This document shows positions 24,030-34,957 of a DNA stretch of 64,000 nucleotides, piece by piece. Under the pieces are notes generated by a model that did not search any database, had not been told where the DNA came from, and saw only the letters and a list, made by a program, of their open reading frames with translations. How positions within the stretch are numbered: position 1 is the first letter of the stretch; the number at the start of each line of letters is the position of its first letter. The position numbers were made by a program, and so were the translations under genes. The stretch is from assembly GCA_963678705.1 (NCBI GenBank), contig OY783221.1:3472001-3536000 (forward strand). Direction: 5' to 3'. This DNA comes from Panorpa germanica. Its lineage: Eukaryota; Arthropoda; Insecta; Mecoptera; Panorpidae.

Positions 24030-24172
24030 TCTCCTCGAACAGTTTTTGTGATGTTATGGCCTAATACATTTATGATTATGTATGTACATTATCAATTTAA
24101 TTTGATAAGAAGTAAACCCAGAAAATATAGCTCTGGTCCAAGGATTTAACCCGAAGACACAGCAGTCAGTAA
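24030..24172 (-). repeat. tRNA-derived SINE (copy B)
   Basis: On the minus strand it reads GACTGCTGTGTCTTCGGGTT, then a TCCTTGGACCAGAGC block, TGTACATACATAATCATAAA, and ATCACAAAAACTGTTCGAGG. This is the same block order as copy A at 5015-5250. The 3' tail beyond about 24030 is lost. Confidence 0.7.
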
Positions 24173-24875
24173 CAAGTATCAAGTTTTTATCAGATGTTCA
24201 ATTATCAGTTTTTAAAGATGGAGGTCTGCATAATCAAAATTTAGTCTAGTAAACAAAATAGTAGGAATCAGCATACTCAAATTTATTAGAAAAATTTATG
24301 TATCAGGTTTTCAGCTAATGTGACGCACTCAGTTTCAATTCTCGATTTAGAACCTAGACTATATTGCTCGGACCTTTATTGTAAACTGTCTAGACCACAA
24401 AATGAACGTACTTAAACTTATGAAAGTAGTAACTTCAACGGATGTGAGTGATTACTACTTAAAAATCGTTTTATTAACTTGTGAAATTAAAAGCAGTAAA
24501 ACATAATCATAAAAATTATAAAACATTATCATAAAAAAACTAAAGACTTTTATCTTTTCATTTTATTTATTGCTTCTACTATTTTATTACATATATTCTA
24601 TGACCAGAAGCATATAAAAGGGGAGGAAAATTGTTATTGCTAGCAACCCCTAATTTTAAACTGCAATTCTACTTTTAGGGAGTGTTACGTTATTACTTTT
24701 CTTGATTATAGTTTCTATACAATTGTATGTAATATGTTACTACACACTTAATATTCATGATTTATTAATATTTTTACGTTTTACATCTCTCAAAATGTTT
24801 AGTTGGAGAATTTCAAACATCACAACACTTTTAGAATTTTTTATCATACAAATCTAATTTGCATATATATATTTT
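24173..24875. other. AT-rich non-coding stretch
   Basis: Nothing recognisable is seen between the two minus-strand SINE copies. Confidence 0.5.
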
Positions 24876-25026
24876 AAATTTAATTTATTTAGCGTAATTT
24901 CCGATGTTCAGTCCTATCACCGTATACAGTGCTACCTAAACCCATAAAACATAAGTCAAGTTGTGGAATTGAACTCAAAAACACAGTAGTCTAACGCCAA
25001 GCGTAAATTCTCTCGGTCACTGTCCC
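24876..25026 (-). repeat. tRNA-derived SINE with A- and B-box (copy F)
   Basis: On the minus strand the head reads CAGTGACCGAGAGAATTTAC, then GCTTGGCGTTAGACT and GAGTTCAATTCC. TGACCGAGAG and GAGTTCAATTCC match the A- and B-box of internal RNA polymerase III promoters, and the TGGCCGAG-type A-box with GCGTTAGACT recalls tRNA-Leu or tRNA-Ser. The body ends GTGATAGGACTGAACATCGG and CTAAATAAATTAAATT, as in copies A and H. This is the only copy here with both boxes. B-box substitutions suggest it is no longer active. Confidence 0.75.
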
Positions 25027-25414
25027 ATCCAGAATCCATTCCTTAATGAATATTACAGAATATAATTTTATAACATTTTTATTTTTATTACAAGTTTCTT
25101 TAGAGCTTTTAAAACTATATTGCATACATATAAGCTTTTTAAAAGCCATTTTAAAGTGGAATTTACTCGTGTACTTTCGTAAAAGCTCTATAACTTCTTG
25201 CTGGTTTCTGTACATTAAATTAGCCTTAACTGTTTCCTTTGTCAAAGTAATTTTAAATACAGAAAAAACTAAAACGGGTTAAACAGTGACAGTGAAGAAA
25301 TGGTTTATAATTCGTACAGTTCGCTAAGTAATTAAAATGTGGTTTTTATTAATTGTAATATTTAAATAAAATTTAAAGAGAAAATAAATTGAAAAAATAA
25401 TTAATTACTTCATT

Positions 25415-25515
25415 AATATTTCTGGGTTTGGTTGTACTCAAATGTATTAGGAAGCGTTGTAATCCACATATATGACTCAGTCTCTGACATCGGCCGACGA
25501 TAAATAAATTAAAAG
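25415..25515 (+). repeat. SINE fragment (copy C)
   Basis: TTTCTGGGTTTGGTTGTA opens the fragment, and CGGCCGACGATAAATAAATT closes it, matching the junction block and the 3' tail of copy A. The tRNA-like head and part of the body are missing. Confidence 0.55.
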
Positions 25516-26370
25516 AAGATATCTTTATTTTTCCTTAGTATTTCTTCTTACCATATTTTTATTTGGGTAATTATAACTTGAATTATTGTTTTAATTGCAA
25601 ATATTTGCTCAAATTCCTTATCACGATTTTCGTGCATTGCGCATGCGTATAGAACCTCACAGTAAATATGTACACTACATTTTACAAATAACAACAAAGA
25701 GGAATTTTAATTAATTAAAAACCATTAATTAATTTAGTGATAAATGTGTAAACTTTATGAAGATACTTGAAGAACGTATCATGACAACTGTTAAACTATT
25801 AAGACGTCAATAACAACGAAATTACTCAGCAAGATACACAAAGATACGCCCTAAGAAATAAAAAATATTTTGCTTTCTACAATTAGATAACCGTTATGCT
25901 TGTTTTGAAATTTTTCTGTTAATGTTATCCAGGTAGAACATAGTTTTGCTGTTCAAGGTTCACATTTGGTATCTTGCCACAAGCTAATTAAAGTGTTTGG
26001 GTATATTTTGTTCCTCATGTAACTTTTAGTTTACTTTAGAAGCAAGTAAAGTGTAAACTGAAATATTTTTGACATATTTTATTGTTAATCTTACAAAGAG
26101 ATATGTAAGTTTTGGTGTTTCTTGTTTAACAGACTGCTCGTCTCATAATGAATGATAATTTTCTCTTAAATTTGTATAAAATATTAAAATAAATTGATTA
26201 CAATATATTTATAATAAAGTTAAAACCATTATTCTTTTGCCAACACGTGCGGTACGATCCCCGCTATCCTCTGCCCCCGCCCTCTCCTTCTGGCATGTAC
26301 TCGTATGTTTAATTTTAGATGAACATTTTTGAATAATTTATATTCTAAGGTAATAGCCCTGTATCAATTT
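25516..26370. other. AT-rich non-coding stretch
   Basis: Nothing recognisable is seen up to the polypyrimidine tract beginning near 26379. Confidence 0.5.
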
Positions 26371-26405
26371 ATTAACATATTTTTTCTTCTTTTTCCAGGT
26401 GAGTA
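26371..26405 (+). promoter_or_regulatory. Recursive-splice-like (ratchet) site
   Basis: A branch-like ATTAAC (26371-26376) precedes the tract TTTTTTCTTCTTTTTCCAG (AG at 26397-26398). GTGAGTAA follows with no gap. A strong acceptor fused to a strong donor is the signature of zero-length exons used in stepwise removal of long introns in Drosophila. All three frames starting at 26399 meet an early stop, so an ordinary coding exon beginning here is ruled out. That supports a ratchet site, or a noncoding or cryptic exon. Confidence 0.5.
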
Positions 26406-26530
26406 ATTTTTCCGCGTCATTGAAGTTTTAATAAATTTCATCCCCAAACACTCGTCGATATCCGCCACGGCTGTAGCCCTACCCTTAGACGAAGACCCGT
26501 ACGTCAAGATCAAGCTGCTGCTGTATCAAG
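26399..26530 (+). CDS. Exon-like segment, C2-domain-like DPYVKI
   Basis: The frame ending at 26530 reads SISATAVALPLDEDPYVKIK, then LLLYQ, and stops at a good donor, TATCAAG then GTATAA. Codons are C/G-ending, unlike all flanking DNA. DPYVK(I/V) followed by a run of hydrophobic residues is the hallmark of C2 domains, such as the second C2 domain of synaptotagmins (DPYVKxxLxxxG). The upstream limit is unclear. Either the acceptor is CCCTACCCTTAG (ending 26488), giving a 42-nt micro-exon from 26489, or the segment is a cryptic exon attached to the ratchet site at 26398. The in-frame TAA at 26404-26406 excludes coding from 26399. Host-gene identity is not established. Confidence 0.45.
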
Positions 26531-27640
26531 GTATAATACTTGCGTACAGGTGAAATTTTAAAACAAAAGCAACACTTAATAACTTTTTTGATTAGTAACA
26601 ACGTTCTTTTTTAATTAATGTTTGATAAAGTAATTTTAATTTTAGGATGTTTAAATGGTGGAATGAAATATTTAACCAATAATTTACGGCCTAATGAACA
26701 ATTCAATTTACCTTTCTGATCCTAAATTATTTTCATTTATAACTTAATAAACATAGTAAGGCCTCTCACAATTATTAGAATGTACTAGAATGTGTCACAA
26801 TAGTACAGTTTACACTATTGTAATAAAATAATCCTAAGCTCATCATTTGTGTTCATTTAGTGATTTATACTTATGCAGATCAAAGTGCTGACGTCCTTTT
26901 TCTAACAAGGGTACTTTCATCTACATGCGTATGAATCATTTTATGAATACGGACGTATAAAATACATACTCCTAGGATACAGTGTGTATTGATAAACATT
27001 AAAGTTATTATTGTGTAGATATAATACTAAATAATTATTTTAAAAAAGAAGCAGAGAGTTTCGTTTGCCTTTACAAATACAAATATTAGGACAAGGGACG
27101 CCTTTATTGTGTATTCAACTTCAATCTCTTTGCGTATATTTAATTTAAATTGAATTGTTATCAGCTTCATTAAACAACCTAAAACAAATATGCTCCATTA
27201 AGATTTTATTTTATAAAGGTAATTTCCAAATTATAAATAACCTTTCTTTATATTTGTGCTTGTTTTACCATGTTGAAGCCGTGTTTATAATTAAAAAACA
27301 AAAATAGTTAACATCGGTACCGACTATTTCCGATTATGTTGTCAGTTTTTTAAAGTCGTAGCTTCATATATGGGCATTATACGGTTGCCTAATTAGTTTA
27401 TGATTATGTGGAAACATAACAAATTAAATTTACATATAAATATACCCATTTTATGAAAAATACCCTTTCGCGCATTAGCATATTTTATATTTTAATTATA
27501 TATTTATAATTAAAAAAGTGTTCCCTTTAAAGGTTAAAGGCTTTTAGAATAGGTTTAAAATATTAAAGTAACCAGCTAAACATAAAACATAGATCTTGCT
27601 TTACATTAATGAAATATTTAACTTGTGAACGTGAAGTGAA
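26531..27640. other. AT-rich non-coding stretch
   Basis: Nothing recognisable is seen. If the 26530 donor is real, this is the start of the following intron. Confidence 0.5.
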
Positions 27641-27811
27641 GTAACACCGCCTTTTTGATTGAGAAACCGAAATTTATAACAGCAGTAGCCATGAATAGAT
27701 CATTCTTGTTGTCTGGATATAAAGTATAAGAAGAAGCAGAACAATATTAGGGGCGATAAAAGGCTACGTGCCTAGGAAGCCCGAGAAACTATATATAAAA
27801 AAAAATAACTT
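27641..27811 (+). mobile_element. Very short 5'-truncated LINE copy (3' UTR only)
   Basis: The 167 bp from TAACACCGCCTTTTTGATTG to the A-rich end are nearly identical to the 3' UTR of the LINE at 39310-39903. The block GGGGCGATAAAAGGCTACGT, then GCCTAGGAAGCCCGAGAAAC, is unchanged. The 7-mer AAGTGAA flanks it at 27634-27640 and 27812-27818, consistent with a target-site duplication. The sequence holds paired GGCT/AGCC stretches that could form a 3' hairpin recognised by the reverse transcriptase. The high identity marks a rather recent insertion. Confidence 0.85.
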
Positions 27812-28399
27812 AAGTGAAACCTAATATGTAACATGAAGTGTAGAAATCTAATAAAAACACAACTTTATTACTATTTAATTCTTAAGACTTCTTAAGATTT
27901 TATAATCCTAAATGCGGTTTATTTAAAAAGTGTTATCATTGTGTTAATAGATAATATTATTGTATAAATAGTATGTTGTGTTTAGGTAAAATTGTTTACG
28001 CAATAGATTACTTTTGTCATGTTATGTAAACCCAAAACACACGTAACTGTGAAGATATTTTTAGATTAAACATTTCCAGGTTTCACTCAGGTAAAATACT
28101 ACATAATTGAAAGGCAATATTTTTGTTTTGTGTTCTGCTGGTGTCTTATAAGCAACGAAAATTCAAAGAGTGCACTATTCAGAAGATATTTTCAAGTATG
28201 AGACACAAATTCGAGTAAACATGTTTCCACGGGTCATATAAGAAGTACAAGTAGCACCTAGCATACTCATTGTGCTACTCCTCCTTAACTAGCATTCCGT
28301 AATGCCGTATGATTTCTGGAATTGAATTACGCGTAGGGTTATTTTGTCTACACACTTCACTGGATCTCTACTTACTATTTACTATCCTTTTCACTCCTT
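27812..28399. other. AT-rich non-coding stretch
   Basis: Nothing recognisable is seen. Confidence 0.5.
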
Positions 28400-28757
28400 C
28401 TAACTTAATGTTGTTACAATATAGGAGTAAATGAGACAAAGTGATATAGAGAAAGAGTTAAGCAAATCAGTCCACCGTGATATTATATCGGTCTTTTGCA
28501 TCGTCAGTGTACTGTAACTTAGAGCCAAGACCCATGTGCTTGTTGTACACGGGTAGCTGGCAAAAATAGGGTGTAATGGGTGAATGGATGAATGAGGGGG
28601 AGGTGGTGGAAACACAACCATAGTGTACTGGTAGTTTGAGCCATGCAATGTAAAATGCTACCCGTTCCGACCCGTTCTGTTCTGTTCTTATCTGGAAACC
28701 TCTGTAAGCTTTCCCGTGGCATTTGACCCTACCCTTTTCCTTTTGGATTGCCGGCAT
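28400..28757 (-). other. GC-richer island open in three minus frames
   Basis: Three overlapping minus-strand ORFs (28400-28648, 28467-28757, 28519-28722) are open over the same bases. At most one can be coding, and the triple opening reflects composition. The minus strand has the run AGAACAGAACAGAACGGGTC. I recognise no domain. The island looks like a non-autonomous DNA element or an unrelated insertion, but its ends are not defined. Confidence 0.25.
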
Positions 28758-29340
28758 TGCCCTTTTACTTTTTGCATTATAATAAGCTATATTTCTTTTT
28801 TTAAAATAATACTGTCTCTTTTTATCTTAGAGTATTGTATTTATTTATTAAATAATACATTTTTTTAATGAAAATTTAAAATTCAATTAGAGTTTCTTTT
28901 CAAAATATAAATGGGCAATATTCTTAGAGAATAATATTGAATGTATATATTTACATAATATGCACATAGCAACGTGGATTTACTGAGGCTTTGGCCTGGA
29001 AATCTTGAAAATATTCAACTTTGCACTCCATTACAATTTATATTAACAATTTGTTTTATTCATGTGTTAGATTAGAATTAGTTACAAATAATTTAAGAGA
29101 TTAAAAGCAAAAGTATGATTTATTGGAACTAAATAAACAAATTTGTAATAGAAAGTTTATTTTAATTTTGTTTTTTTCCTAATTTCTATTTAACGTTAGA
29201 TTTAATGTAATAGCTACCGTATGACCAACGACTTCCTGCTTATGTTGTTAGAATTTGTTGTTTGAATATCAATATCGATCGTTCAGTTCATTAATCAAAC
29301 ATTTCCGAAAACGACTGCATTATAATTTAATTTGATTTTA
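28758..29340. other. AT-rich non-coding stretch
   Basis: Nothing recognisable is seen. Confidence 0.5.
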
Positions 29341-29957
29341 TATACACTCACAATGGAATGGCGATCGAGGAGGCAGAGAGAAGAAGAGAAGGAGATACAG
29401 CAACAGGAAAGAATGAAAAAAATCGAGAAGAGCAATTACAACACAAGATATAAAAGGATTTGGGAGAGAGAGATACTTAAAAGAAAAAGACACAAAAAAT
29501 ATGAGAAGGATTGCCAGATATAGATTGGGAAACGAAGAGAAAGGAAACAGATACTGGGCAAATAGCGAGGATGTGTAGAATGTGCGGAACGGAGTTGTAA
29601 ACACTGAAGCACATTAAGTTTGCTTATCAGAAAAAAGTAATAAGCGAGAAGAATATTGTGCAGTTATTAAAGGGAGGCAGTGAAGGAAAGAGGTGGATGG
29701 CGGCAATAGAGAAAAGGAACTAGGAAAGAGAAGTAACGCCAGAGCAGAAGTGATTTTAATCTGAAGTGACAAAGAGACAAAGATACAAAGAAGACAAGAG
29801 GTGGATGTGCTTTTTCTTTTGGAATTAGAATGTAATTAAATCTTTTGGAATGTAATTAAGCATAATGATATGTAATTTATGAATTTAAGGTGGAAGAATG
29901 TAGTGTCTAATAGCAAAAACATTACAATAAATAGTAATAATAATATACACTCACAAT
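29341..29957 (+). mobile_element. 5'-truncated LINE with 14-bp target-site duplication
   Basis: TATACACTCACAAT occurs at 29341-29354 and again, perfectly, at 29944-29957. Between the two lies the C-terminal part of an ORF2 in broken frames: WRSRRQREEEKEIQQQ, then RRIARYRLGNEEKGNRYW, then CRMCGTEL with LKHI, then GSEGKRWMAAIEKRN. The order RLGNE...YW, C-x2-C...H and RW is that of a Cys/His-containing C-terminal domain found in insect LINEs. The 3' UTR ends GTAGTGTCTAATAGCAAAAA, then CATTACAATAAA and TAA repeats. The perfect duplication points to a fairly young insertion, though the ORF is already disabled. Confidence 0.9.
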
Positions 29958-32906
29958 TGCCTTCCAGCCAATTCGAAATTAGCTTTTTTGGACCTATATT
30001 AAGCCCGACCGTGCTCTTCACCTCTGTATATATCACCCCGTATTAATCAGTGGATTGATGCTAAAAGGGTCAATGTCAAAATTCAAAATGTGTGACTGAG
30101 ATGAAAGTTTGAATGAATCGTGCTGAAAATTTTTATCTAAAACTATTTTAATTCTAATTTCTAAGTTTCACCAAAACAGGGAAATGTTTGGATAGAATCT
30201 GATTACGATAGGAAGAATCACATTGGCCCTTTTACACCAAGCCACTAATATATACTCGTAATCGTATATATCAATAAATACATAATGATAAATGGATTGT
30301 ACAATAATATTTCCGTCATTTCCAACAACCATTAATAATAACAAATAACAAATGAGTTATTTACTCGTACGTCAAAGAAACGACGTATAATTATGTGTTA
30401 TTTAGTTGACATTTGTTTAAACTTGTCAGTTTGATTATTTGTTATTTGTTATTTGTCAGAGAATTCAATTAAAATATTGACAGCATTTTTATTGCAATTT
30501 ACATTTTAATTTTGTTAAAAAATAAGTCTTTAATACATTTATAGTAAAAGTAGAAAAGCATTCGTAATGGATTATTAGACAGTGGCGGATTTTAGTTAGA
30601 TGGGGCTGTAGATATGGGGTTCTTCATATATACATATATATATATTATTAAAAACGTAAAAGTTTTTATGAATGGCGGTAAATTAACGCTACTTTAAGTC
30701 ATGCTCAACTCACCCATGAATAGTCTTCATTAGAAACTAGTTCATGATAAAAACTTTGAAAGTGTATGGAAATGAGGAGGGACATCGCATCGATTTCTCG
30801 AACAAAATCCTATGAGACATTATGACATTTTGCATGATAAATGCTAGGAAGAACATGGTGCACATCCACCAAGGCTTCATATAACCCCGCGCACGTACAT
30901 CGTCTAGTAAATTCAGATTTAGCGACTTATTCTGCCAACATGGCGCTAATATCACTATATTCAATATGCTGTAAACTATTTTTACAACATTTTTTTGTTC
31001 TTTTAATAAATTTATGATGTTAAAAAAAAGTATTATTAACTAGTTACGCCCGAGGAAAATTGAAAAGAAAAAGAAAGGAAAGTGTTGGCAACTATTAAAT
31101 ATTCAATTTTTTCTTTAAAGTAATTTTCTTTTCATTAACAAGGATTGTTACTTTAAATATTAAATTAAAAGTGATAAAAGTAATTTAACTCTGACGAAAT
31201 ATGTAATTTAAAAAGAAAGTTTTTTTAAAAGAAGTTTGTGACCTTAATAATTAATTCATGATACATCAGAAAATGTTACAATAGTTAGTCAAATTTGTAA
31301 TATCAATTTGAAACTTTTGAATGAATAATTTAGATTTTAAACATGATATATCTGAACTAATAGAACAGTTTTCCATTCTTAGTGGTCGATGTTTTATAGC
31401 TAAAAAGATAGTACAAATTAAATATGATTGCAAGATTCAATTATAGGTTTAGTAGTTTTGTTTAAAATGCAAAAATATAAAGGATTATTTCCTCTAGAAC
31501 ATCAAATTTTATGTTACGCTTTTGTCATCTTGTTTTAAATAAAAGTACAACTCATTGCAACACATATGAAGGTTTTAATACTAAATTCTTTTCGCTGTAA
31601 TATTATTTTTTAACAAGTAACATAACATTTTAATATATATTTAATAAGCTCATAGTAAATAAAAGTGTTTTTTATTAACACCGATAATAATCGCCATCCC
31701 TTAATATCAATACTATTTACCTACCCTTAAGCTTCATGGTGGTATTGGGCTTAGCGTATTTGTAAATAGCCCCATGGGGACACAGGACACCGGAACACAT
31801 TGGGATAGGGCAGCATTCAGATTTATAGCTTATATAAACTTTATAGCATAATTTTATAAGCTATAAATTCTTTTTTTCTTTTCAACGTTTTCGTCATTTT
31901 TATGTATTTAAGCGTGACATTTTTGTGGTACATCTATTGGTATTTTATTTCCATATAATAATATCACAGCACACAATGAATTCATTCACGTACATATAAT
32001 TTGATTCTGTAACGTGTTGGGTATATTATATAATATTTCTATGTATTAGTTTATATACGTATATAGGTGTATATATTTTTATGTATGTGTAAAAGAATAT
32101 CTTTGTTATACTTTTTCAAATTTCCTCAGTGAGTAAAATCTAAAATTGAAGGTGACTTTTTTATGACATTTCTTTAAAAAATGAATATTTTTGTTGTGTT
32201 TTTTATTTGTGGTTTTAGAGTTATTAAATGTGTGATATTACTTTGTAATACATAGACGGTATATACATGCTAACCAACTATAAAAATATATCTAAGCCTA
32301 AGTAAATAGAAAGGCAGACGTATTTACCATATGTAAAATATATCAATTCTTTATCAAGAGTTTTTTATATTTAAAAGTCTGACCATTTCTGATATAAACA
32401 TTTCAATTCTTAAAACTGAACAAAGAGTGAATGTATAAAAGGATCCTATTTCAAAATTTGTTTCTATAAATCTGTTTATATATGAATTCCAAGCTTTTAA
32501 AGTAAAAAGCAATCCTTACGTCTACGTCTTAAGACTTAGTCTCAAAAAGATGTTGTAAAAAAACCTGTAACAAAAAGTTTTGAAGTAAATCTCACGTTAC
32601 TCAGTCTATACGTACCGCCCCCCACCCATCCACAATGTATTACTATGCTATAGGGTAGCACCAAAAAATATTAGATTCACCAACCTCCTCAAAACCAAGT
32701 CCCATCCAAAAAATAAGAAACAACACCATTGTTATTATTTCAAGATTACTGAAAGTGTTCCAATTAGTGTTACGCTTGAAGTTGTACAATGTAGGAACCT
32801 TCTTAACCTTTAGCTTTAACCTCTGCTTACATAGGATATAATAATCCCGAATCTAATATAGAAACAGACAATGTGCTAAGAAATAGACTGAGAACAAAAA
32901 TGTTAA
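29958..32906. other. AT-rich non-coding stretch
   Basis: Plain AT-rich DNA. At about 30582-30600, CAGTGGCGGATTTTAG resembles the GCAGTGCTGGATTTAG at about 61827, possibly shared ends of a DNA transposon. The minus-strand ORF at 30737-30964 has no recognisable motif. Confidence 0.5.
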
Positions 32907-33125
32907 GTGTTAAGCTTTCGTTCCATGCTGTACGAAACTATATTAAGAGTTTGGAAGGAACGACGCCATCGTCATCGGCATCGCCATCGCCATCGTCGTG
33001 CTATGCCATATGGAGAGGATGTTACTCCAGACGCCGATTTAACAATGATTAAATCGTGTGCAGCGGAGTTCTTGCGTTGGAAGTCAAGCCTGCGTTGTTC
33101 ATGTCGTTTTCCACTTAGTTTGTGA
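32907..33125 (+). other. ORF with a CATCGC hexamer repeat
   Basis: The 72-codon ORF includes a short (CATCGC/CATCGT) tandem run at about 32968-32997 that encodes alternating His-Arg residues. It is followed by PYGEDVTPDADLTMIKSCAA in a GC-richer context. No family is recognised. It may be a decayed exon or a microsatellite-bearing insertion. Confidence 0.2.
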
Positions 33126-33419
33126 AGCCACTAATACACTAAGGAATTGGTGCAATAATACTGAAAACGACGTTCTGAAAATCGGAACGTAACTAGCTGC
33201 ATCTTTCGTCCAGGATGAAAAACCGGATAAACAATTATCTGTTACTGCGACTTATTTATATCTAGGAGGCATGAAATAGTAGACAGAAATTACATAGTCG
33301 TTGCCCGGAGACTTACAAACCTGGAGAGGAACTTATTTAAAAACTCTGGTATCACTGAATGCTATGGAATTCAAAAATAAAAATAACCAAACTTATAAAC
33401 TATACTTAATTAAACCAAC

Positions 33420-34007
33420 TTCTTCTTCTTTAAGAGCGTAATAACCTATTATAGGTCTTAGTTGCCTCAACAGCACGCTTCTTCCAACTCTATCGGTCCA
33501 AAGCAACTCTTTTCCAGGTTTTTTTCTTTCAAAGTTTTGCTGTCCTCTTCTGTGTCGTTCAGCCATCTTGTTAATGCTCGTCCTCGGGTACGGGGTCCTG
33601 CAGGGTTGTTAAAGGTGTATGTTCTAGTAAGGTTGTCTTCAGGGGATCTCCAAACGTGGCCGAGCCATCTCAGCCTGTTACTTCGGATGAGCTGTGCAAC
33701 TTGAGGTTGTTTATAAAGTCCATATAATTAAAAATTATATCTGGTTCGCCAGCATACTTGTACTTTAACAGGCCCGAATATAGTTCTTAATACTTTTCTT
33801 TCAAAAGTTTCCAGAGCTCGCTGGGTGTCTAGGTTTAATGTCCAGGTTTCGCTTGCATGCAGCAGCACAGGTAGTATAAGTGTCTTGTATAGCCTCAGTT
33901 TAGATTTTCGGCTGATAAATTTGAACCTTAATTGTTTTTTTAATCCGAAGAAACATTTATTAGCTGATTTGATTCTGCTGTTAATTTCGGCATTCAGCTT
34001 GTTTTGG
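33420..34007 (-). pseudogene. Non-LTR retrotransposon C-terminal ORF remnant
   Basis: On the minus strand the frame reads KSKLRLYKTLILPVLLHASE, TWTL, then LETFERKVLRTIFGP, RLRWLGHVWRSPEDN, and GPRTRGRALTRWLND. LYKTLIxPVLLxxSETWTL, FERKVLRxIFGP and RLRWxGHVxRxPED form the classic post-reverse-transcriptase region of a widespread arthropod LINE type. One stop interrupts the frame near 33725 (YNF followed by TAA), and the reading continues after it. The minus-strand 3' end is a short GAA repeat (CTTCTTCTTCTTT on the plus strand near 33420). The 5' end is truncated at about 34007, where another element begins. Confidence 0.9.
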
Positions 34008-34210
34008 TCGTGAATAATTGTTCCAACACTTCTTTGAATTCTTTAGTCGTTCAAGTCTCTTTTGTCTTCTTCACACTTCTACTACTTTCTTGCTCTCCTT
34101 TCCTCCATCTCTTTTTATGCCCGTCATTAGAGACTCCCTTCTATCGTTTCCTGCGGAACAATTTAGTGCCTAATAGTAAAAACATTACAATAAAATAATA
34201 ATAATAATAG
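34008..34210 (+). mobile_element. LINE 3' end with probable inverted 5' part
   Basis: The right end TAGTGCCTAATAGTAAAAAC, then ATTACAATAAA and TAA repeats (about 34168-34210), matches the 3' end of the LINE at 29355-29943 on the same strand. The preceding 34008-34165 is pyrimidine-rich and reads as ORF2-like Lys/Arg/Glu-rich sequence only on the minus strand (RRQKRLERLKNS). That arrangement fits twin priming, in which the 5' part of a LINE is inserted inverted. The boundary near 34165 is inferred. Confidence 0.55.
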
Positions 34211-34886
34211 TAATATAAAAAATACAGAAGTAATACGTATAATACTTTAAATAACTCTTTCTAAATTTTCTTTCTGTATGTATACGCGGCTTTATATTTG
34301 TGTGCGGGCAACTATTTTATACTCAGGCTACAAATATGATTTTCTTTAAAACAATTACACTGCAGCAAAACATTTTACACATGTGCTTATCCAGTATAAC
34401 ATTCTTAGAAAGAACATAACAAAATTTAGACACAACAAGAAGATGTATATAGTTGACACCGTTACGTTACAAAGTTGCTTACGTCATAACGTCAGGTAAC
34501 GTACATTACTCGTACATATTTAACTGACGTCGTAGTCTTACATTTGACTTACTTCTAAGTAAATGCAAATGCAGAGCATCATATTTAGAATCATCTATTG
34601 TTCCTGTATGTAATATTTTAACGATGATATTATCATTTAATTTGCTTTGTGCTTTGATAAGATTATTAGATTATGCAGACGTAGTTTTTAGCAACGTTGC
34701 TCTAGTTTAACACATAAGCACTTAACACTTGATTTGCAAATATAATATACACGTGAAATGAAGCTTAAAATGTAGTTTTTGTTCTAATTTCGCATATTGT
34801 ACAAATTTCTGAATAATATGTATCTATGCTAAATATGAAGTAGATCTATCTAAAGAATAGCCTATAATAATTGTGTAATGTGTTGT
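34211..34886. other. AT-rich non-coding stretch
   Basis: Several ACGT-containing short motifs cluster at 34460-34520 (TAACGTCAGGTAACGTACAT). No gene is supported. Confidence 0.5.
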
Positions 34887-34957
34887 GACTTGAACTGGGT
34901 GCGAACCCAGATCTCTAACGTAGTATATCACTGCTCTCATATTGAGCTATCCCGGTC
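34887..34957 (-). repeat. tRNA-like SINE head or tRNA pseudogene
   Basis: On the minus strand GACCGGGATAGCTCAATATG is followed by AGAGCAGTG, then GATCTGGGTTCGCACCCAG. GCTC/GAGC makes a D-arm, CTGGG/CCCAG a T-arm with loop TTCGCA (one base short), and TAGCTCAATATGAG and GGGTTCGCACCC fill the A- and B-box positions. The anticodon stem does not pair, and the acceptor stem pairs only at its end (GAC/GTC). It is therefore not a working tRNA. It is most likely the head of a tRNA-derived SINE family different from copies A-H. Confidence 0.6.

Noticed and set aside
28400-28757. Three overlapping minus-strand ORFs as a gene
   Set aside because: Openness in all three frames indicates compositional bias; no splice sites or motifs support one of them.
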